Positions 8,073 to 17,473 of a stretch of 64,000 nucleotides of DNA are shown in pieces. The first letter of the stretch is position 1; the number at the start of each line of letters is the position of its first letter. The position numbers and the translations under genes are program-made. Source of the stretch: Bryobacteraceae bacterium (GTDB lineage: Bacteria; Acidobacteriota; Terriglobia; Bryobacterales; Bryobacteraceae); contig JAIEPW010000022.1 of the NCBI GenBank assembly GCA_019748195.1, forward strand, positions 124,001 through 188,000. The letters are read 5' to 3'. Below the pieces are notes generated by a model. That model searched no databases, was not told the origin of the DNA, and was given only the letters and a program-made list of their open reading frames with translations.

Positions 8073-9352
8073 CACTGGGTAATCAGCCGCAGGGTATCAA
8101 AAAACTCCGGGAACGATACCGATGCGGCTTCCGCTCCTTCCACGATCGTCTCTCCGCGTGCGGCTAGGCCGGCCACCGCGAACGCCATCGCGATCCGGTG
8201 ATCGCCGAAGGAGTCCACGGCCGCGCCTTGGAACTGCTGCCGGCCGGGAATCTCCAGTCCGTCCTCCCGCTCCTCGGCCCGCACACCCATGCGCCGGAGA
8301 TTCTCCACGATGGCGCGGATGCGATCGGTTTCCTTCACCCGCAATTCCTGCGCATCGCGCACCCGCAATCCATTCTCGCTTATGGCGCCGAGTATGGATA
8401 GCGCCGGGATTTCGTCGATCAACGCGGCCGTTACCGCGCCCTTGATCTCGCCGCCGCGAACCGGCCCGCCGCGAATCTGCAGATCCCCCAGCAACTCCCC
8501 TCCGCTTTCGCCGATCTGCAGGATCTTGAAACGCGCGCCCATGGCGGTCAGAAAATCCAACAGCAGGGAGCGGGTGGGATTCATGCCGACGCCGGCGATG
8601 GTCAGGCGCGAATCCGGGAACAGCAGCGCGGCCACCAGGAAGAACGCGGCGGAGGAGATGTCGCCGGGCACCCGCAGTTCGCCGCCCTTGAGGACGGCGG
8701 GTCCCGTGACGGCAACGAGTCCCGGCGCCACTCGGATCTCGGCTCCGAATTCGCGCAGCGCCAGTTCGGTGTGATCGCGCGTGCGCACTGCTTCGCGGAA
8801 AACGGTCTCGCCGCGGGCGTACAAGCCCGCCAGCAGGACGCATGTTTTCACCTGCGCGCTGGCTACGGGCGGCGTGTAATCCAAGGGCCGCAGTTCGCCG
8901 CCGCGAATGACCAGCGGCGTGAAATTGTCTTCACGCGCCTCCACGGACGCCCCCATTTGCCGCAGCGGCGCCATGATCCGCTTCATCGGCCGCCGCGACA
9001 GCGATTCGTCGCCGGTCAGCCGAGATTTGAACGGTTGTCCCGCCAGGATGCCGCTCATCATGCGGATGGTGGAGCCGGAGTTGCCGCAGTCCAGGTCGCG
9101 CGAGGGAGGCTTGAATCCGCGGAGCCCCACGCCTTCGATGGTGATGTCGCGGTCCTCGCGGAGCAGCTTCACGCCCAGCGCCTCGAGGACGGCGAGAGTG
9201 GAGTGGCAATCGGCGCCGCTCGAGTAGTTTCGAATCTTGGTTTGCCCTTCGGCGATCGCGGCCAGCATCGCGTAGCGATGGGAAATGGACTTGTCGCCCG
9301 GCACCATCAACGCGCCGCTGATGCCGCGCGCGGGTCGAATGACTTGCTGCAT
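8072..9352 (-). CDS. aroA: 3-phosphoshikimate 1-carboxyvinyltransferase (EPSP synthase)
   Basis: 426 residues, the normal length. It joins phosphoenolpyruvate to shikimate-3-phosphate in the chorismate pathway in the cytosol. Seen motifs: GDKSISHR (19-26), GNSGSTIR (90-97), the substrate loop GDESLSRRPM (from about 114), VKETDRIRAI, and the C-terminal DSFGDHRIAMAFAVAG. These are the two pseudo-symmetric halves of the enzyme. The GNSGST pattern fits the class II type (Bacillus-like) more than the E. coli type. It starts 33 nt after the CEEC-repeat gene and its stop is shared with the kinase start. The chorismate enzyme AroB is encoded separately at 59.2 kb. Confidence 0.97.
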   Translation of the reverse strand: MQQVIRPARGISGALMVPGDKSISHRYAMLAAIAEGQTKIRNYSSGADCHSTLAVLEALGVKLLREDRDITIEGVGLRGFKPPSRDLDCGNSGSTIRMMSGILAGQPFKSRLTGDESLSRRPMKRIMAPLRQMGASVEAREDNFTPLVIRGGELRPLDYTPPVASAQVKTCVLLAGLYARGETVFREAVRTRDHTELALREFGAEIRVAPGLVAVTGPAVLKGGELRVPGDISSAAFFLVAALLFPDSRLTIAGVGMNPTRSLLLDFLTAMGARFKILQIGESGGELLGDLQIRGGPVRGGEIKGAVTAALIDEIPALSILGAISENGLRVRDAQELRVKETDRIRAIVENLRRMGVRAEEREDGLEIPGRQQFQGAAVDSFGDHRIAMAFAVAGLAARGETIVEGAEAASVSFPEFFDTLRLITQ

Positions 9353-9385
9353 GGACTTTTCAGTGTAGCGTGAGGCGCGGGGGAA

Positions 9386-10150
9386 TCAGTCCGCTTCCAG
9401 GCGGGCGCACTCTTCGCAAAACGCGTTGCCCGATTGCGCGGCCGCCCGCAGCGCCTGAGCCTGGTTCACCGCGTCCAGTTCCGGTCCGGATAGGGGCTGC
9501 CGCTGCGCGTCCTGGACGCACTCCTCGCAGAACGGAATGCCCGCCGCCGCGGCCGCACGCAGCGTGTGAGCCTGCAATGCGGCATCCAGGCCGGGGGAAA
9601 ATACGGGCACTTCCTGCGGCAGCACCGCAACCTGGCGCCGGGCCCGTTCGCACTCCTCGCAGAACGGAGCGCCCAGTCGCGACGCCCGCCGCAGAGCCGC
9701 CACCTGCCCCAAGGGATCGTGAACATCGCTGAAGGTGTCTTCCGGCGATTCCGGCGACGGCGCCTCGCCCGGAGCGGGAGATGCGGGAGCGCGGCGCGGC
9801 GCAACCGGAGCGTCCCAGCTATATCCGAGCGGTTCCACCTCTACTTCGTGCAGCACAACCAGCAGATCGCCGCGCGCCAGCGCATGCAAAGCCTGGCTCC
9901 ACACGCCGCTATCGGAGAGCAGGTCCACATGCAACCCGGGACGATGGCGGCGAAACAGCCCTCGGAGCTGCGGATAGAAAAGCGATTGCTGGCGCGCGCC
10001 GAGCAGAAACCGGCGAGCCTTCTCCGGCTCCAAAATCCAGCCGCTCTGCGGCTTCTCACTCCACCAGCACAACAGCGCCCGCACTTCCTTGGCCTTCTGG
10101 CCCGCGGAAGGCGAGGGAATTCTGCTGTAGGGGCGGACCGGGATCAACAT
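9386..10150 (-). CDS. Protein with three FCEEC repeats, function unknown
   Basis: 254 residues from an ATG at 10150 preceded by AGGA at a 6-nt spacing. Residues 1-110 are an undescribed globular region rich in Leu/Trp (ALLCWWSEKP, RALHALARGDLLVVLHE-like text). A Pro/Ala/Glu linker (115-140) follows. The C-terminal half has three copies of a unit ending in FCEEC: Cys164/167, Cys208/211 and Cys245/248, each preceded by an alanine-rich helix of the form ALRxAxxxG. CxxC pairs in triplicate suggest metal or disulfide chemistry, but no zinc-ribbon context is seen. I recall similar FCEEC segments near type VI secretion cargo, but no such genes are adjacent. No signal peptide. It sits 33 nt before aroA. 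Confidence 0.6.
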   Translation of the reverse strand: MLIPVRPYSRIPSPSAGQKAKEVRALLCWWSEKPQSGWILEPEKARRFLLGARQQSLFYPQLRGLFRRHRPGLHVDLLSDSGVWSQALHALARGDLLVVLHEVEVEPLGYSWDAPVAPRRAPASPAPGEAPSPESPEDTFSDVHDPLGQVAALRRASRLGAPFCEECERARRQVAVLPQEVPVFSPGLDAALQAHTLRAAAAAGIPFCEECVQDAQRQPLSGPELDAVNQAQALRAAAQSGNAFCEECARLEAD

Positions 10151-10186
10151 GCCAGGTCCTAATCTATATGCCGCTTCCGAACCGGG

Positions 10187-13100
10187 TCAACCCGGCAGCG
10201 TGCGACGGGAAGGCGTGAACGAATCGATCACTTCAAACAGCTTGCCCGCGTCGATCGGCTTATCGACAAACGCGTCCATCCCGGCTTGCAGGCATCGCTC
10301 CCGATCGCCCTTCATGGTGTGGGCGGTCAGCGCCACGATGGGGATGTGGCCGCCGTGCAGGCGTTCATGGCCGCGGATGTGCCCGGTGGCCTCCAGTCCA
10401 TCCATCTCCGGCATCTGCACATCCATCAGAATCAGGTCGAAGGGCTGCGTGCTCAGAACATCCAGCGCTTCGCGCCCGGTGTTCGCCACGGTCACCGAAT
10501 GCCCTCGCTTTTCCAGCAGCCGCACGGCCAGGCGCTGATTCACGGGATTGTCTTCGGCCAGCAGGATCCTCATGCCGGAAGCCGGCGGTTCGGCCCCCAT
10601 CATCGACGCCATCATGTTGCGCAGGGACGACGTCTCGATCGCGCCCGTGACCGCGGGCCAGCCGAAACGCGCCGTGAAATGGAAGGTGCTGCCGCGGCCG
10701 GGTTCGCTCTCCACCCAGATGCGTCCGCCCATCATTTCCACCAGCCGCGTGCAAATGGCCAGACCCAGGCCGGTGCCGCCGAATTTGCGGGTTGTGGATC
10801 CGTCCGCCTGACGGAACGCCTCAAAGATGACTCGTTGCTTCTCCGAGGGGATTCCCACTCCGGTATCGCTAACCGAGAACTGATACTCCACGCCCTGTTC
10901 CTCGATGGCGAGAGTCTGCACACTCACCCGCACCGTGCCGCGCTCCGTGAACTTGATGGCGTTTCCCAGCAGATTCACCAGCACCTGGCGCAGGCGTCCG
11001 GGATCGCCCAGAATGCGGTCGGGCACATCCGGGTCCAGCAGGGCGCGCACGGCCAGCCCTTTCTCTGAGGCATTCACCGCCAGCAGACGCGTGGTCTGGT
11101 CGATCACCTCGCGCAGGCTGAAGCTGATCGGATCGAGTTCCAGGCGGCCGGATTCGATCTTGGAGAAGTCCAGAATGTCATTCAGAATCTGGAGCAGGAA
11201 ATCGGCCGAGAGTTTCGCCAGTTGCAGGTTGTCCCGCTGTTCGTCGGATAGATCCGTCGCCAGCACCAGATTGGTCATGCCCATGATCCCGTTCATGGGC
11301 GTGCGAATCTCATGGCTCATGTTGGCCAGGAATTCGCTCTTCATGCGGCTAGCCTGCTGCGCTTCCTGCAGCAAGCGCTCGATCTCGCGCTTCTGATCCT
11401 GAACGATGTGCTTTTCGCTCTCCACGCGGGCCTTTTCGCGCATCAGCTCGGCGGTCCGGCGGCCGACAGCGCTTTCCAGGCGGGTACGATCGGTTTCCAG
11501 CCGGCGCATGCGGCGTAGCCAGATCAGGCGGCTCAAGCCCAGCAGTCCCAAGCCGGCCAGCAGACGGAACCACCATCGCTGCCACCATGCCTGCTCGATC
11601 TCGAAACGAAATCGCGCGGGCTCCGCGCTCCACACGCCCTGCGCGCTGCGAGCCTCGACTTCCAGCGTGTATCGTCCCGGCGGCAGGCCGGCGTAGTTGA
11701 CTTCGCGCCGCGAGGTCTCGGTCCACTTCGGCTCCAATCCGGCCAGGCGATAGCGGAACTGTACGGCGTTCTCCTCCAGGAACGTGAGCGCGGCGAAGCG
11801 GGCCGCGAACGCGTTCTCGCGATACTCCACCGTGGGCGCGGCGGGCGCGCCGTACTCGCGAGTGCCCAGCGTGATGTTGGTGAACACGACCGGCGGAGGA
11901 ACGCCGGGCGAGGGCGTCAGACGCGGGCGAAAATGCGACAAGCCCCGCCTGGTGCCAATCCAGACGCTGCCATCGGCCTCCGCCAGAAATCCGCGCGGCG
12001 AGCAATCGTCCCATACCAGGCCGCTCGACCTCGAATAGTGCCTCCAGCGGTCGCGATCGAACACATCCACGCCGCGATCCGTGCCCGCCCAAATCCACCC
12101 GCGCTGGTCCCGTCCCAGGAACACGATGCGGTCGCTCATCAGGCCGTTGTGGACGTTGGTGTGATCCGCTTCCACCCGATCGCCCTCGATACGTAGTCGG
12201 GTCACCCCTAGCGCGTCGCGATAAGCGACCCAGATGCCGCCTTCGGCGTCGGACACGACGTCCGCAACCGCCGCCGCTCGCAAACCCTCGGCGACGCCGA
12301 ACAGCCGGAATCGCCCGCGCTCCCAGCGCAGCAGCCCTGCCGGTCCCGCTGCCCAAACCACGCCTGGTTTCTCCACGTAGAGGCGGAAGAAGGAGTGCTT
12401 CCCTGCTTCCGGAACGGGCGCGAACTGATCTCCGCTGCCGCGATACAAGCCCCGCCGGGTCGCTACCCATATCCCGCCGGTGAGGTCGGCCGCGACGTCC
12501 GACGCGGGCTCCGGTGGGAGCCCGTTCGGGGCTCCGAACCAGCGGATTTCGCCACCGGCTTCGATCCGCGCGACTCCGGCGTCGCCACCCACCCACAAAT
12601 CGCCTCGCGTCCCCGAAGCAGCCGTTTCCACCCGATACGGGAAATCCCGCCGCCGCCATCGCACCTTGCCGCCCGCTTCTTCCCCGCGGAACAACCGGAG
12701 CCTCTGGCTGACCCACAGCCGCCCGGATCCGTCGCGCACGATCGCACCGACGGGCTGGCGTCCCAGCCCGTCTTCGGGACTCCAGGTTCGCCATTCCGTG
12801 TGACCCACCCAGCGCGCCAGGCCGAGCCCCAAGGTCCCGATCCACACCGACCCTTCGCGATCCTGAAACAGCGTGGAGACTCCATTGGCGGGCAGCCCCG
12901 CTTGTTCGTCGATTCGAGTCCACTGTTCGCCGGATTTCTGAACGATGCCGGAGTCGCTCGAGATCAGCAGGCTTCCGTCCGGTCCCAGGGCCAGCGACGG
13001 ATCTCCCGCGGCTTCCGCCGGGGGGACGCCGGCGATCCGGACGAACCGCTTTGCGCCTTTCGCCAGCGAGTACAGCGAGTGGGCGCTGCGCACCCACAGG

Positions 13101-13771
13101 GTGTCGTCGAGATCGGTGGCGATCGCTTGCCACCGCTCCCGCGGCAATCCCCACTCGGGACCGAGAACGAGCGTTTGATCCGCGGTCTTGCGGCACAAAC
13201 TGACACCGCATCCGAACCATACGCCGCCCACCGCGTCGACGGCAACCGCCCACGCGTCCGCTCCGGTCGCGCCTTGCGGCCGCGGCAGCAATTGGAACAC
13301 CGTGGTCCCGTTCCGCCGTTTTCCCGCCGCCAGGCCCCGCTCGGTGGCAACATAAACGGTGCCCGACTGATCCGAGGCGATGCCGTGACGCCCGCGCACC
13401 TCGCTAGCCCCACCTAAGGGCGTGGTCTCGAAGCGATCTCCATTCAACCGGGCGAGTCCGGCGGGCGTCCCGGCCCACAACGTCCCGTCGGCGGATTCGT
13501 GCAGCGCTTGCACCTGGGATCCGGCCAGCCCCTGATCCCTGCCGTAGGGAACAAACCGGCTGCCGTCATAACGATACAAGCCATTTTCCGTCCCCACCCA
13601 GAGGAAGCCTGCACGATCCTGCAGGATGGAGTGGACCGACAGATTCCCCAGACCTTCCTGCTCTCCGTACAGCCGGAAATTGTAGCGCTGGGCGAGCAAG
13701 GCCGGCGTCATGGCCGCAAACAACAATATCGCCGTAAAGCGGAAAGCCGGATTGAGCCCGCGCTGAGACAC
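10187..13771 (-). CDS. Hybrid sensor histidine kinase/response regulator with periplasmic beta-propeller
   Basis: 1194 residues from a GTG at 13771. Order: signal peptide ([17 protein letters not shown]); about 14 two-component propeller repeats (e.g. [20 protein letters not shown]) to about residue 620; a Y_Y_Y beta-sandwich ([14 protein letters not shown] to [11 protein letters not shown]); one membrane helix after [10 protein letters not shown] near 750; a coiled coil; the HisKA domain with [13 protein letters not shown] around 815-825; HATPase ([26 protein letters not shown]); and a C-terminal receiver with the acceptor in [13 protein letters not shown] near 1117. It lacks the AraC-type DNA-binding tail of Bacteroides hybrid regulators, so it must phosphotransfer onward. 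In Bacteroidetes such propellers sense glycans; the ligand here is unknown. Confidence 0.95.
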   Translation of the reverse strand: MSQRGLNPAFRFTAILLFAAMTPALLAQRYNFRLYGEQEGLGNLSVHSILQDRAGFLWVGTENGLYRYDGSRFVPYGRDQGLAGSQVQALHESADGTLWAGTPAGLARLNGDRFETTPLGGASEVRGRHGIASDQSGTVYVATERGLAAGKRRNGTTVFQLLPRPQGATGADAWAVAVDAVGGVWFGCGVSLCRKTADQTLVLGPEWGLPRERWQAIATDLDDTLWVRSAHSLYSLAKGAKRFVRIAGVPPAEAAGDPSLALGPDGSLLISSDSGIVQKSGEQWTRIDEQAGLPANGVSTLFQDREGSVWIGTLGLGLARWVGHTEWRTWSPEDGLGRQPVGAIVRDGSGRLWVSQRLRLFRGEEAGGKVRWRRRDFPYRVETAASGTRGDLWVGGDAGVARIEAGGEIRWFGAPNGLPPEPASDVAADLTGGIWVATRRGLYRGSGDQFAPVPEAGKHSFFRLYVEKPGVVWAAGPAGLLRWERGRFRLFGVAEGLRAAAVADVVSDAEGGIWVAYRDALGVTRLRIEGDRVEADHTNVHNGLMSDRIVFLGRDQRGWIWAGTDRGVDVFDRDRWRHYSRSSGLVWDDCSPRGFLAEADGSVWIGTRRGLSHFRPRLTPSPGVPPPVVFTNITLGTREYGAPAAPTVEYRENAFAARFAALTFLEENAVQFRYRLAGLEPKWTETSRREVNYAGLPPGRYTLEVEARSAQGVWSAEPARFRFEIEQAWWQRWWFRLLAGLGLLGLSRLIWLRRMRRLETDRTRLESAVGRRTAELMREKARVESEKHIVQDQKREIERLLQEAQQASRMKSEFLANMSHEIRTPMNGIMGMTNLVLATDLSDEQRDNLQLAKLSADFLLQILNDILDFSKIESGRLELDPISFSLREVIDQTTRLLAVNASEKGLAVRALLDPDVPDRILGDPGRLRQVLVNLLGNAIKFTERGTVRVSVQTLAIEEQGVEYQFSVSDTGVGIPSEKQRVIFEAFRQADGSTTRKFGGTGLGLAICTRLVEMMGGRIWVESEPGRGSTFHFTARFGWPAVTGAIETSSLRNMMASMMGAEPPASGMRILLAEDNPVNQRLAVRLLEKRGHSVTVANTGREALDVLSTQPFDLILMDVQMPEMDGLEATGHIRGHERLHGGHIPIVALTAHTMKGDRERCLQAGMDAFVDKPIDAGKLFEVIDSFTPSRRTLPG

Positions 13772-13880
13772 TGTCCTCTACTCAGAATTCGGAGGAGATA
13801 TTCCCTTTCAATAGGGTGGCTATCCCGCGAGCCAACCGTTTGCCGCTATCCTGAACCGAGACAACCCTGATCCAAGGGTA

Positions 13881-13886
13881 AAGGAG
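13881..13886 (+). promoter_or_regulatory. Ribosome-binding site that selects a TTG start
   Basis: AAGGAG at 13881-13886 is 5 nt before the TTG at 13892. The alternative GTG at 13886 overlaps this sequence itself and would have no site of its own. Confidence 0.7.
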
Positions 13887-13891
13887 TGGCC

Positions 13892-14857
13892 TTGACCCAG
13901 ATCCGAACCGCCGTTATCGGTGCAGGAGCATTTGGACGCAATCATTTGCGCGTGGTGCGTGAGTCGCCCCTCGCGACCCTCGCCGGTGTGCTCGATTCCA
14001 ATCCCGAGCGGGCAGCCGCCGCGGCCGCACAGTTCGAATGTCCGGCATTTAAGAACCTCCTGGAACTGGCGGAGCGGGCCGATGCGGCGATCGTCGCGAC
14101 TCCAACCACCAGCCACGCGGAGATCGGTTGCCGGCTGATGGAGTTGGGATTGGATGTTCTGATCGAGAAGCCGATCGCGGCCGACCTCGGGTCCGCGGCG
14201 CAATTAGTGGAAACCGCCGGAAAATACGAGCGAATCCTGGCCGTGGGGCACCTGGAACGCTTCAATCCCGCCGTTCAGGCGCTCGAAAAGGCGCTGAGCA
14301 CACCCTTGTTCTTCGAGGTCCACCGTTTGAGCGAATTCAGCCCCCGCAGCCTGGATGTGGACGTGGTGCTGGACCTGATGATCCACGACCTGGAGATCGT
14401 GATCGCCATGGCCGGGAAGATGCCGGAGGAAGTGCGCGCCGCCGGGATCTCCATTCTGTCGCCGAAGGTGGACCTGGCGAACGTCCGGCTGGCGTTCCCC
14501 GGCGGGGCGATCGCCAATCTCACGGCCAGCCGGGTTTCCACCGAACGGGTGCGTAAGCTTCGTATCTTTCAGCCGGGACAGTACTTATCCATCGACTACG
14601 CGCGCCAGGACGGAGTTGTTTTCTCCGTTTCTTCCACCGATGGCGCCACCCGTCAGATCGGTTTTGCGCCCCTCAGCGTCCAAAAGGACGAGCCACTCCG
14701 TCTGGAACTGGAAGATTTTTTCCTGGCCGTACGGGATCGCCGTCCCCCCAGGGTGGATGGAATTGGCGCATCGCGCGCCCTGCAGGTAGCATCCGAAATA
14801 CTTGATAAGATTGAAGAACACTCCCGGATCGTGGCCCGGACTCTGGCGCGAGGCTAA
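13892..14857 (+). CDS. Gfo/Idh/MocA-family NAD(P)-dependent oxidoreductase
   Basis: 321 residues, beginning MTQIRTAVIGAGAFG from a TTG start chosen by the AAGGAG site. Residues 6-13 (VIGAGAFG) are the dinucleotide-binding glycine loop; VATPTTSHAEI and LIEKPIA (the conserved EKP motif, Lys as catalytic residue in the family) follow at about 70-95; GHLERFNPA near 115 and the C-terminal alpha/beta sheet domain complete the fold. The family oxidises or reduces sugars and inositols. The GHLERFNP signature is seen in nucleotide-sugar dehydrogenases of lipid A or cell-surface sugar pathways, so a UDP-sugar substrate is plausible but not shown. It is divergent from the hybrid kinase and 55 nt before the TonB-like gene. 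Confidence 0.88.
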   Translation: MTQIRTAVIGAGAFGRNHLRVVRESPLATLAGVLDSNPERAAAAAAQFECPAFKNLLELAERADAAIVATPTTSHAEIGCRLMELGLDVLIEKPIAADLGSAAQLVETAGKYERILAVGHLERFNPAVQALEKALSTPLFFEVHRLSEFSPRSLDVDVVLDLMIHDLEIVIAMAGKMPEEVRAAGISILSPKVDLANVRLAFPGGAIANLTASRVSTERVRKLRIFQPGQYLSIDYARQDGVVFSVSSTDGATRQIGFAPLSVQKDEPLRLELEDFFLAVRDRRPPRVDGIGASRALQVASEILDKIEEHSRIVARTLARG

Positions 14858-14912
14858 GTTCGGAACCGTCCGCAACGGGCTAAGGAGCGGGAACGTCCCT
14901 ACAGCGGCACTC

Positions 14913-15977
14913 ATGGCAGCAAGTCTCGCCGATCTCGAACGCGTACCGGAATTGCGGCTGGAGCGCGCCCTCGATTGGCATGACACGGACTTCGCTCCCA
15001 ATCCGAAGCGCGCCGCCGCCGGTTCGGCGGTAATTCACGGCATTTTGGGGCTGTTTTTCGCCTGGATTGCGAGCTTTCCGGAGCCGCCGCGCCGCAACCC
15101 CGCGGCCGAGGTGGATGTGCGGCAGGCCGTGAAACTGGTGGCTCCGCAGCTCCGCGATCTGACACAAACCGCTCCCAACAAAGGCGAAATCAGCAAGGAA
15201 GTGGATCTGGCGAGCCTGCGCGCGAAAAGCGCCCCAGCGGCGAGATCGGCCCCGATGCGGGCCGCGGCGCCGCCTCCGTCCTTGATCCCGCGGCGTTTGC
15301 CTCCGGAGGCGCCGGCCATCGAAGCGCCTCCGCAGGTGGCCCAGAATCCGCTCGGGCTGGGCACCACTCCGCGGGCGCCCGAAGTGCCCATCGCCGCGCT
15401 GCCGCAAATTCAGACCGAAGAGCGAAAGCCGAAGCTGGCCTTCGAGACACCAGGCTCGCCTGGCGGAATGCGAAACCAGGGTGGCGCCAATCCCAAGTTG
15501 CTTCCGCCCAAGCCGGACATCACCGAAGCCGCTCGCGCCCCGGCGCGGCCGGCAACATCGGCCGGCATCGCCGTGGGCGACCTGGAGGACCTGGGCACTC
15601 CCGGCTCCCTGCGCAGCTCGCCTTCCGCCACCAAGCCCGCCACCGGCAGAGTGGAATTGATGAGCGATCCCCTGGGCGTGGATTTCAAGCCATACCTTAC
15701 GCGCGTTCTGACCATGGTCCGGATGAACTGGCTGGCGGTGATTCCGGAGAGCGCCCGTCTCGGGCGTCAGGGGCGGGTGGTGATTCAATTCATCATCTCG
15801 CGCGACGGCCGTGTCCCCAAACTGGTAATTGCCACCCCCTCCGGGACAGAAGCACTGGATCGCGCGGCGGTAACCGGCGTCAGCGCGTCCGTGCCGTTTC
15901 CGCCGCTTCCGGCCGAATTCAAGGGAGACCAGGTGCGGTTGCAGTTCTCATTCGCGTACAATCCTCCTGCGCGCTGA
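14913..15977 (+). CDS. TonB-family energy-transducer protein
   Basis: 354 residues from the ATG at 14913; no clear ribosome site is seen, and the frame is open upstream. One N-terminal membrane helix (AVIHGILGLFFAWIASF, about 38-54) is followed by a long Pro/Ala-rich periplasmic region (to about 255) and a C-terminal TonB-like domain (FKPYLTRVLTMVRMNW through QGRVVIQFIISRDGRVPKL to PFPPLPAEF). TonB transmits the proton-motive force from ExbB/ExbD to outer-membrane receptors; two such receptors are encoded in this window. No exbB/exbD is adjacent. The linker is unusual for TonB in having few Lys/Glu-Pro repeats, so it may instead be a TonB-C-terminal protein of another complex. Confidence 0.8.
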   Translation: MAASLADLERVPELRLERALDWHDTDFAPNPKRAAAGSAVIHGILGLFFAWIASFPEPPRRNPAAEVDVRQAVKLVAPQLRDLTQTAPNKGEISKEVDLASLRAKSAPAARSAPMRAAAPPPSLIPRRLPPEAPAIEAPPQVAQNPLGLGTTPRAPEVPIAALPQIQTEERKPKLAFETPGSPGGMRNQGGANPKLLPPKPDITEAARAPARPATSAGIAVGDLEDLGTPGSLRSSPSATKPATGRVELMSDPLGVDFKPYLTRVLTMVRMNWLAVIPESARLGRQGRVVIQFIISRDGRVPKLVIATPSGTEALDRAAVTGVSASVPFPPLPAEFKGDQVRLQFSFAYNPPAR

Positions 15978-15983
15978 ACCTCC

Positions 15984-16172
15984 ATGCTTCGAGAAGAAAC
16001 ACCCCAGGCCGCCCGGCGGCGCTTCCAGAGCGCATTGGGAGTTTACGCCGTGCTGGCGATCCTGGCCACTGTATCTTTGCAGGGAAGTATCCGATTGGTG
16101 GTTTGGATCTTGTTGGCGGGCCTCGGCGTAAAAACCTGGATCGCCCACGTGCAACAAGGACGAAAGGACTAA
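15984..16172 (+). CDS. Small membrane protein
   Basis: 62 residues starting 6 nt after the stop of the TonB-like gene, so probably in the same transcript. It has a positively charged N-terminus (QAARRRFQ), two hydrophobic segments (ALGVYAVLAILATVSL and RLVVWILLAGLGVKTWI) separated by QGSIR, and a short basic tail ending GRKD. This predicts a two-pass helical hairpin. No family recognised. Tight spacing and a codon pattern like its neighbours support it as a real gene; it may be an accessory of the TonB-like protein. Confidence 0.6.
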   Translation: MLREETPQAARRRFQSALGVYAVLAILATVSLQGSIRLVVWILLAGLGVKTWIAHVQQGRKD

Positions 16173-16606
16173 GGCGAATCGCTTTTGGTCAGGGATTTCT
16201 CCACGTCCGATAGGGGAATTCTCCAAATGTACGACTAGGCCAGGAACCTTTACCCTCACTCTGTAGCCTCGGTGCGCTTCCGCCGAGGTGCGGCAATTCC
16301 AGTTTGGGATTGAGAGTTTCAAAACGGTACGGGTTTTATGTCTTGCACGTGCCAGTACGGGATTCGACCTTCGCCAGCACCGCGGTGGCGCGGTGGCGGG
16401 CCTCGTACGCAGGCATCCGCCGCGCTCTCATCCAGCAGGGAATTGCTTTCCCCTCAACAGCATAGATATGTCTCCGATCGCCTGTACCCGGCGCCTCCCA
16501 GGAAAATCCTGATGAGTGGCTCAGCGTTTGCACCGATAGAGGCGACGCCCAGCTACATGGTGCAACCGGGGAACGGGCGATTTCAGAAGGGTTTGGAGAG
16601 AACGAC
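16173..16606 (+). other. 434-bp intergenic leader before the sigma-factor gene
   Basis: No coding region is supported. It holds a hairpin with 6-bp arms (CCTCGG 16267-16272 / CCGAGG 16283-16288) and an inverted repeat TTGCACC (16528-16534) / GGTGCAA (16559-16565) lying 41 nt before the sigma-factor ATG. Neither is followed by a T run, so they do not look like terminators. I cannot match any riboswitch class. A long structured leader or an unrecognised small RNA is possible. Confidence 0.4.
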
Positions 16607-17425
16607 ATGAGAGCCAAAGCTGCCGCCGCCAAGACTGTCACCATCACCGAGATGCCTGCGCCGGTGCCGAGCCGGAGGCTGCCGGCCGCCGCCAAGCCGG
16701 AAGTACCGAAGGCGGTGCGCGACCAGGTGGTGCTGGAACACTTGCCGCTGGTGAAGGCGATCGCCGTGCGCGTTCACGAGAATCTGCCGGTCCATGTCGA
16801 TCTCGACGATCTGGTTCACGCCGGAATCCTGGGGCTGTTCGACGCCGCGGGCAAGTTCAATCCGGAAAAGCAGGTGGTTTTCTCCAGCTACGCCAAGCAC
16901 CGCATCAAAGGGGCGATCCTGGACAGCCTGCGGCAACTGGATTGGGCATCGCGTGACCTGCGCCGGCGGCACAAGCAGGTGGAGGCCGCCAAGCGGGACC
17001 TGGCCGCCACCCTGCAGCGCAACCCGACCGAAGCCGAAGTGGCGGAGAAGCTGGGCATCGATGTCGATCGCTGGCGGCAGATGATGCTGGACCTGCGCAA
17101 CGCCGGCCTGATCTCGGCTTCGGCGCGGAGCAACGATCATGAGGACCTGCCGGCCCCGGACTTCCCGTCGAATCCCGAGACGCAGCCGGATTCCATCTGC
17201 TCCCGCGAGCAGTTGAAAAGCGTGCTGGGAGTGGCGATGAAGACCCTGCCGGAGCGGTACCAGAAAGTGGTTCTGCTGTATTACACCAACGAGATGACGA
17301 TGAAGGAGATCGGCGGCGTGCTGGGCATCAATGAAAGCCGGGTCTCGCAGATTCACAAGTCGGCGCTGGAAAAGATGGCGGTGGTGCTGCAGGCCAACGG
17401 GATTCACAACAGCCACGCGTTCTAG
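16607..17425 (+). CDS. FliA/WhiG-type (group 3) sigma factor
   Basis: 272 residues; ATG at 16607 with GGAGAG at a 6-nt spacing. Region 2 (LVKAIAVRVHENLPVHVDLDDLVHAGILGL, then FSSYAKHRIKGAILDSLRQLDW, positions about 48-110) is that of flagellar/sporulation sigma factors; region 3 (RNPTEAEVAEKLGIDVDRW) and region 4 (LPERYQKVVLLYYTNEMTMK, EIGGVLGINESRVSQIHKSA) follow in order. It has a ~35-residue Ala/Pro-rich N-terminal extension. There are no flagellar or chemotaxis genes in the window and no anti-sigma factor (FlgM) alongside, so its regulon may be non-flagellar. The long structured leader upstream suggests post-transcriptional control. Confidence 0.93.
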   Translation: MRAKAAAAKTVTITEMPAPVPSRRLPAAAKPEVPKAVRDQVVLEHLPLVKAIAVRVHENLPVHVDLDDLVHAGILGLFDAAGKFNPEKQVVFSSYAKHRIKGAILDSLRQLDWASRDLRRRHKQVEAAKRDLAATLQRNPTEAEVAEKLGIDVDRWRQMMLDLRNAGLISASARSNDHEDLPAPDFPSNPETQPDSICSREQLKSVLGVAMKTLPERYQKVVLLYYTNEMTMKEIGGVLGINESRVSQIHKSALEKMAVVLQANGIHNSHAF

Positions 17426-17473
17426 AACGAGGCTCCATTTGCGGAGCCCCGGTGATCCTGAAACAATCGATGG

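Noticed and set aside
10192-10205. CCGGGTCAACCCGG hairpin at the hybrid-kinase stop as terminator
   Set aside because: Short stem with a 2-4 nt loop and no T run.
16345-16370. tRNA or tmRNA T-arm (GATTCGACC-like text)
   Set aside because: No matching arms, no anticodon stem and no CCA end nearby.
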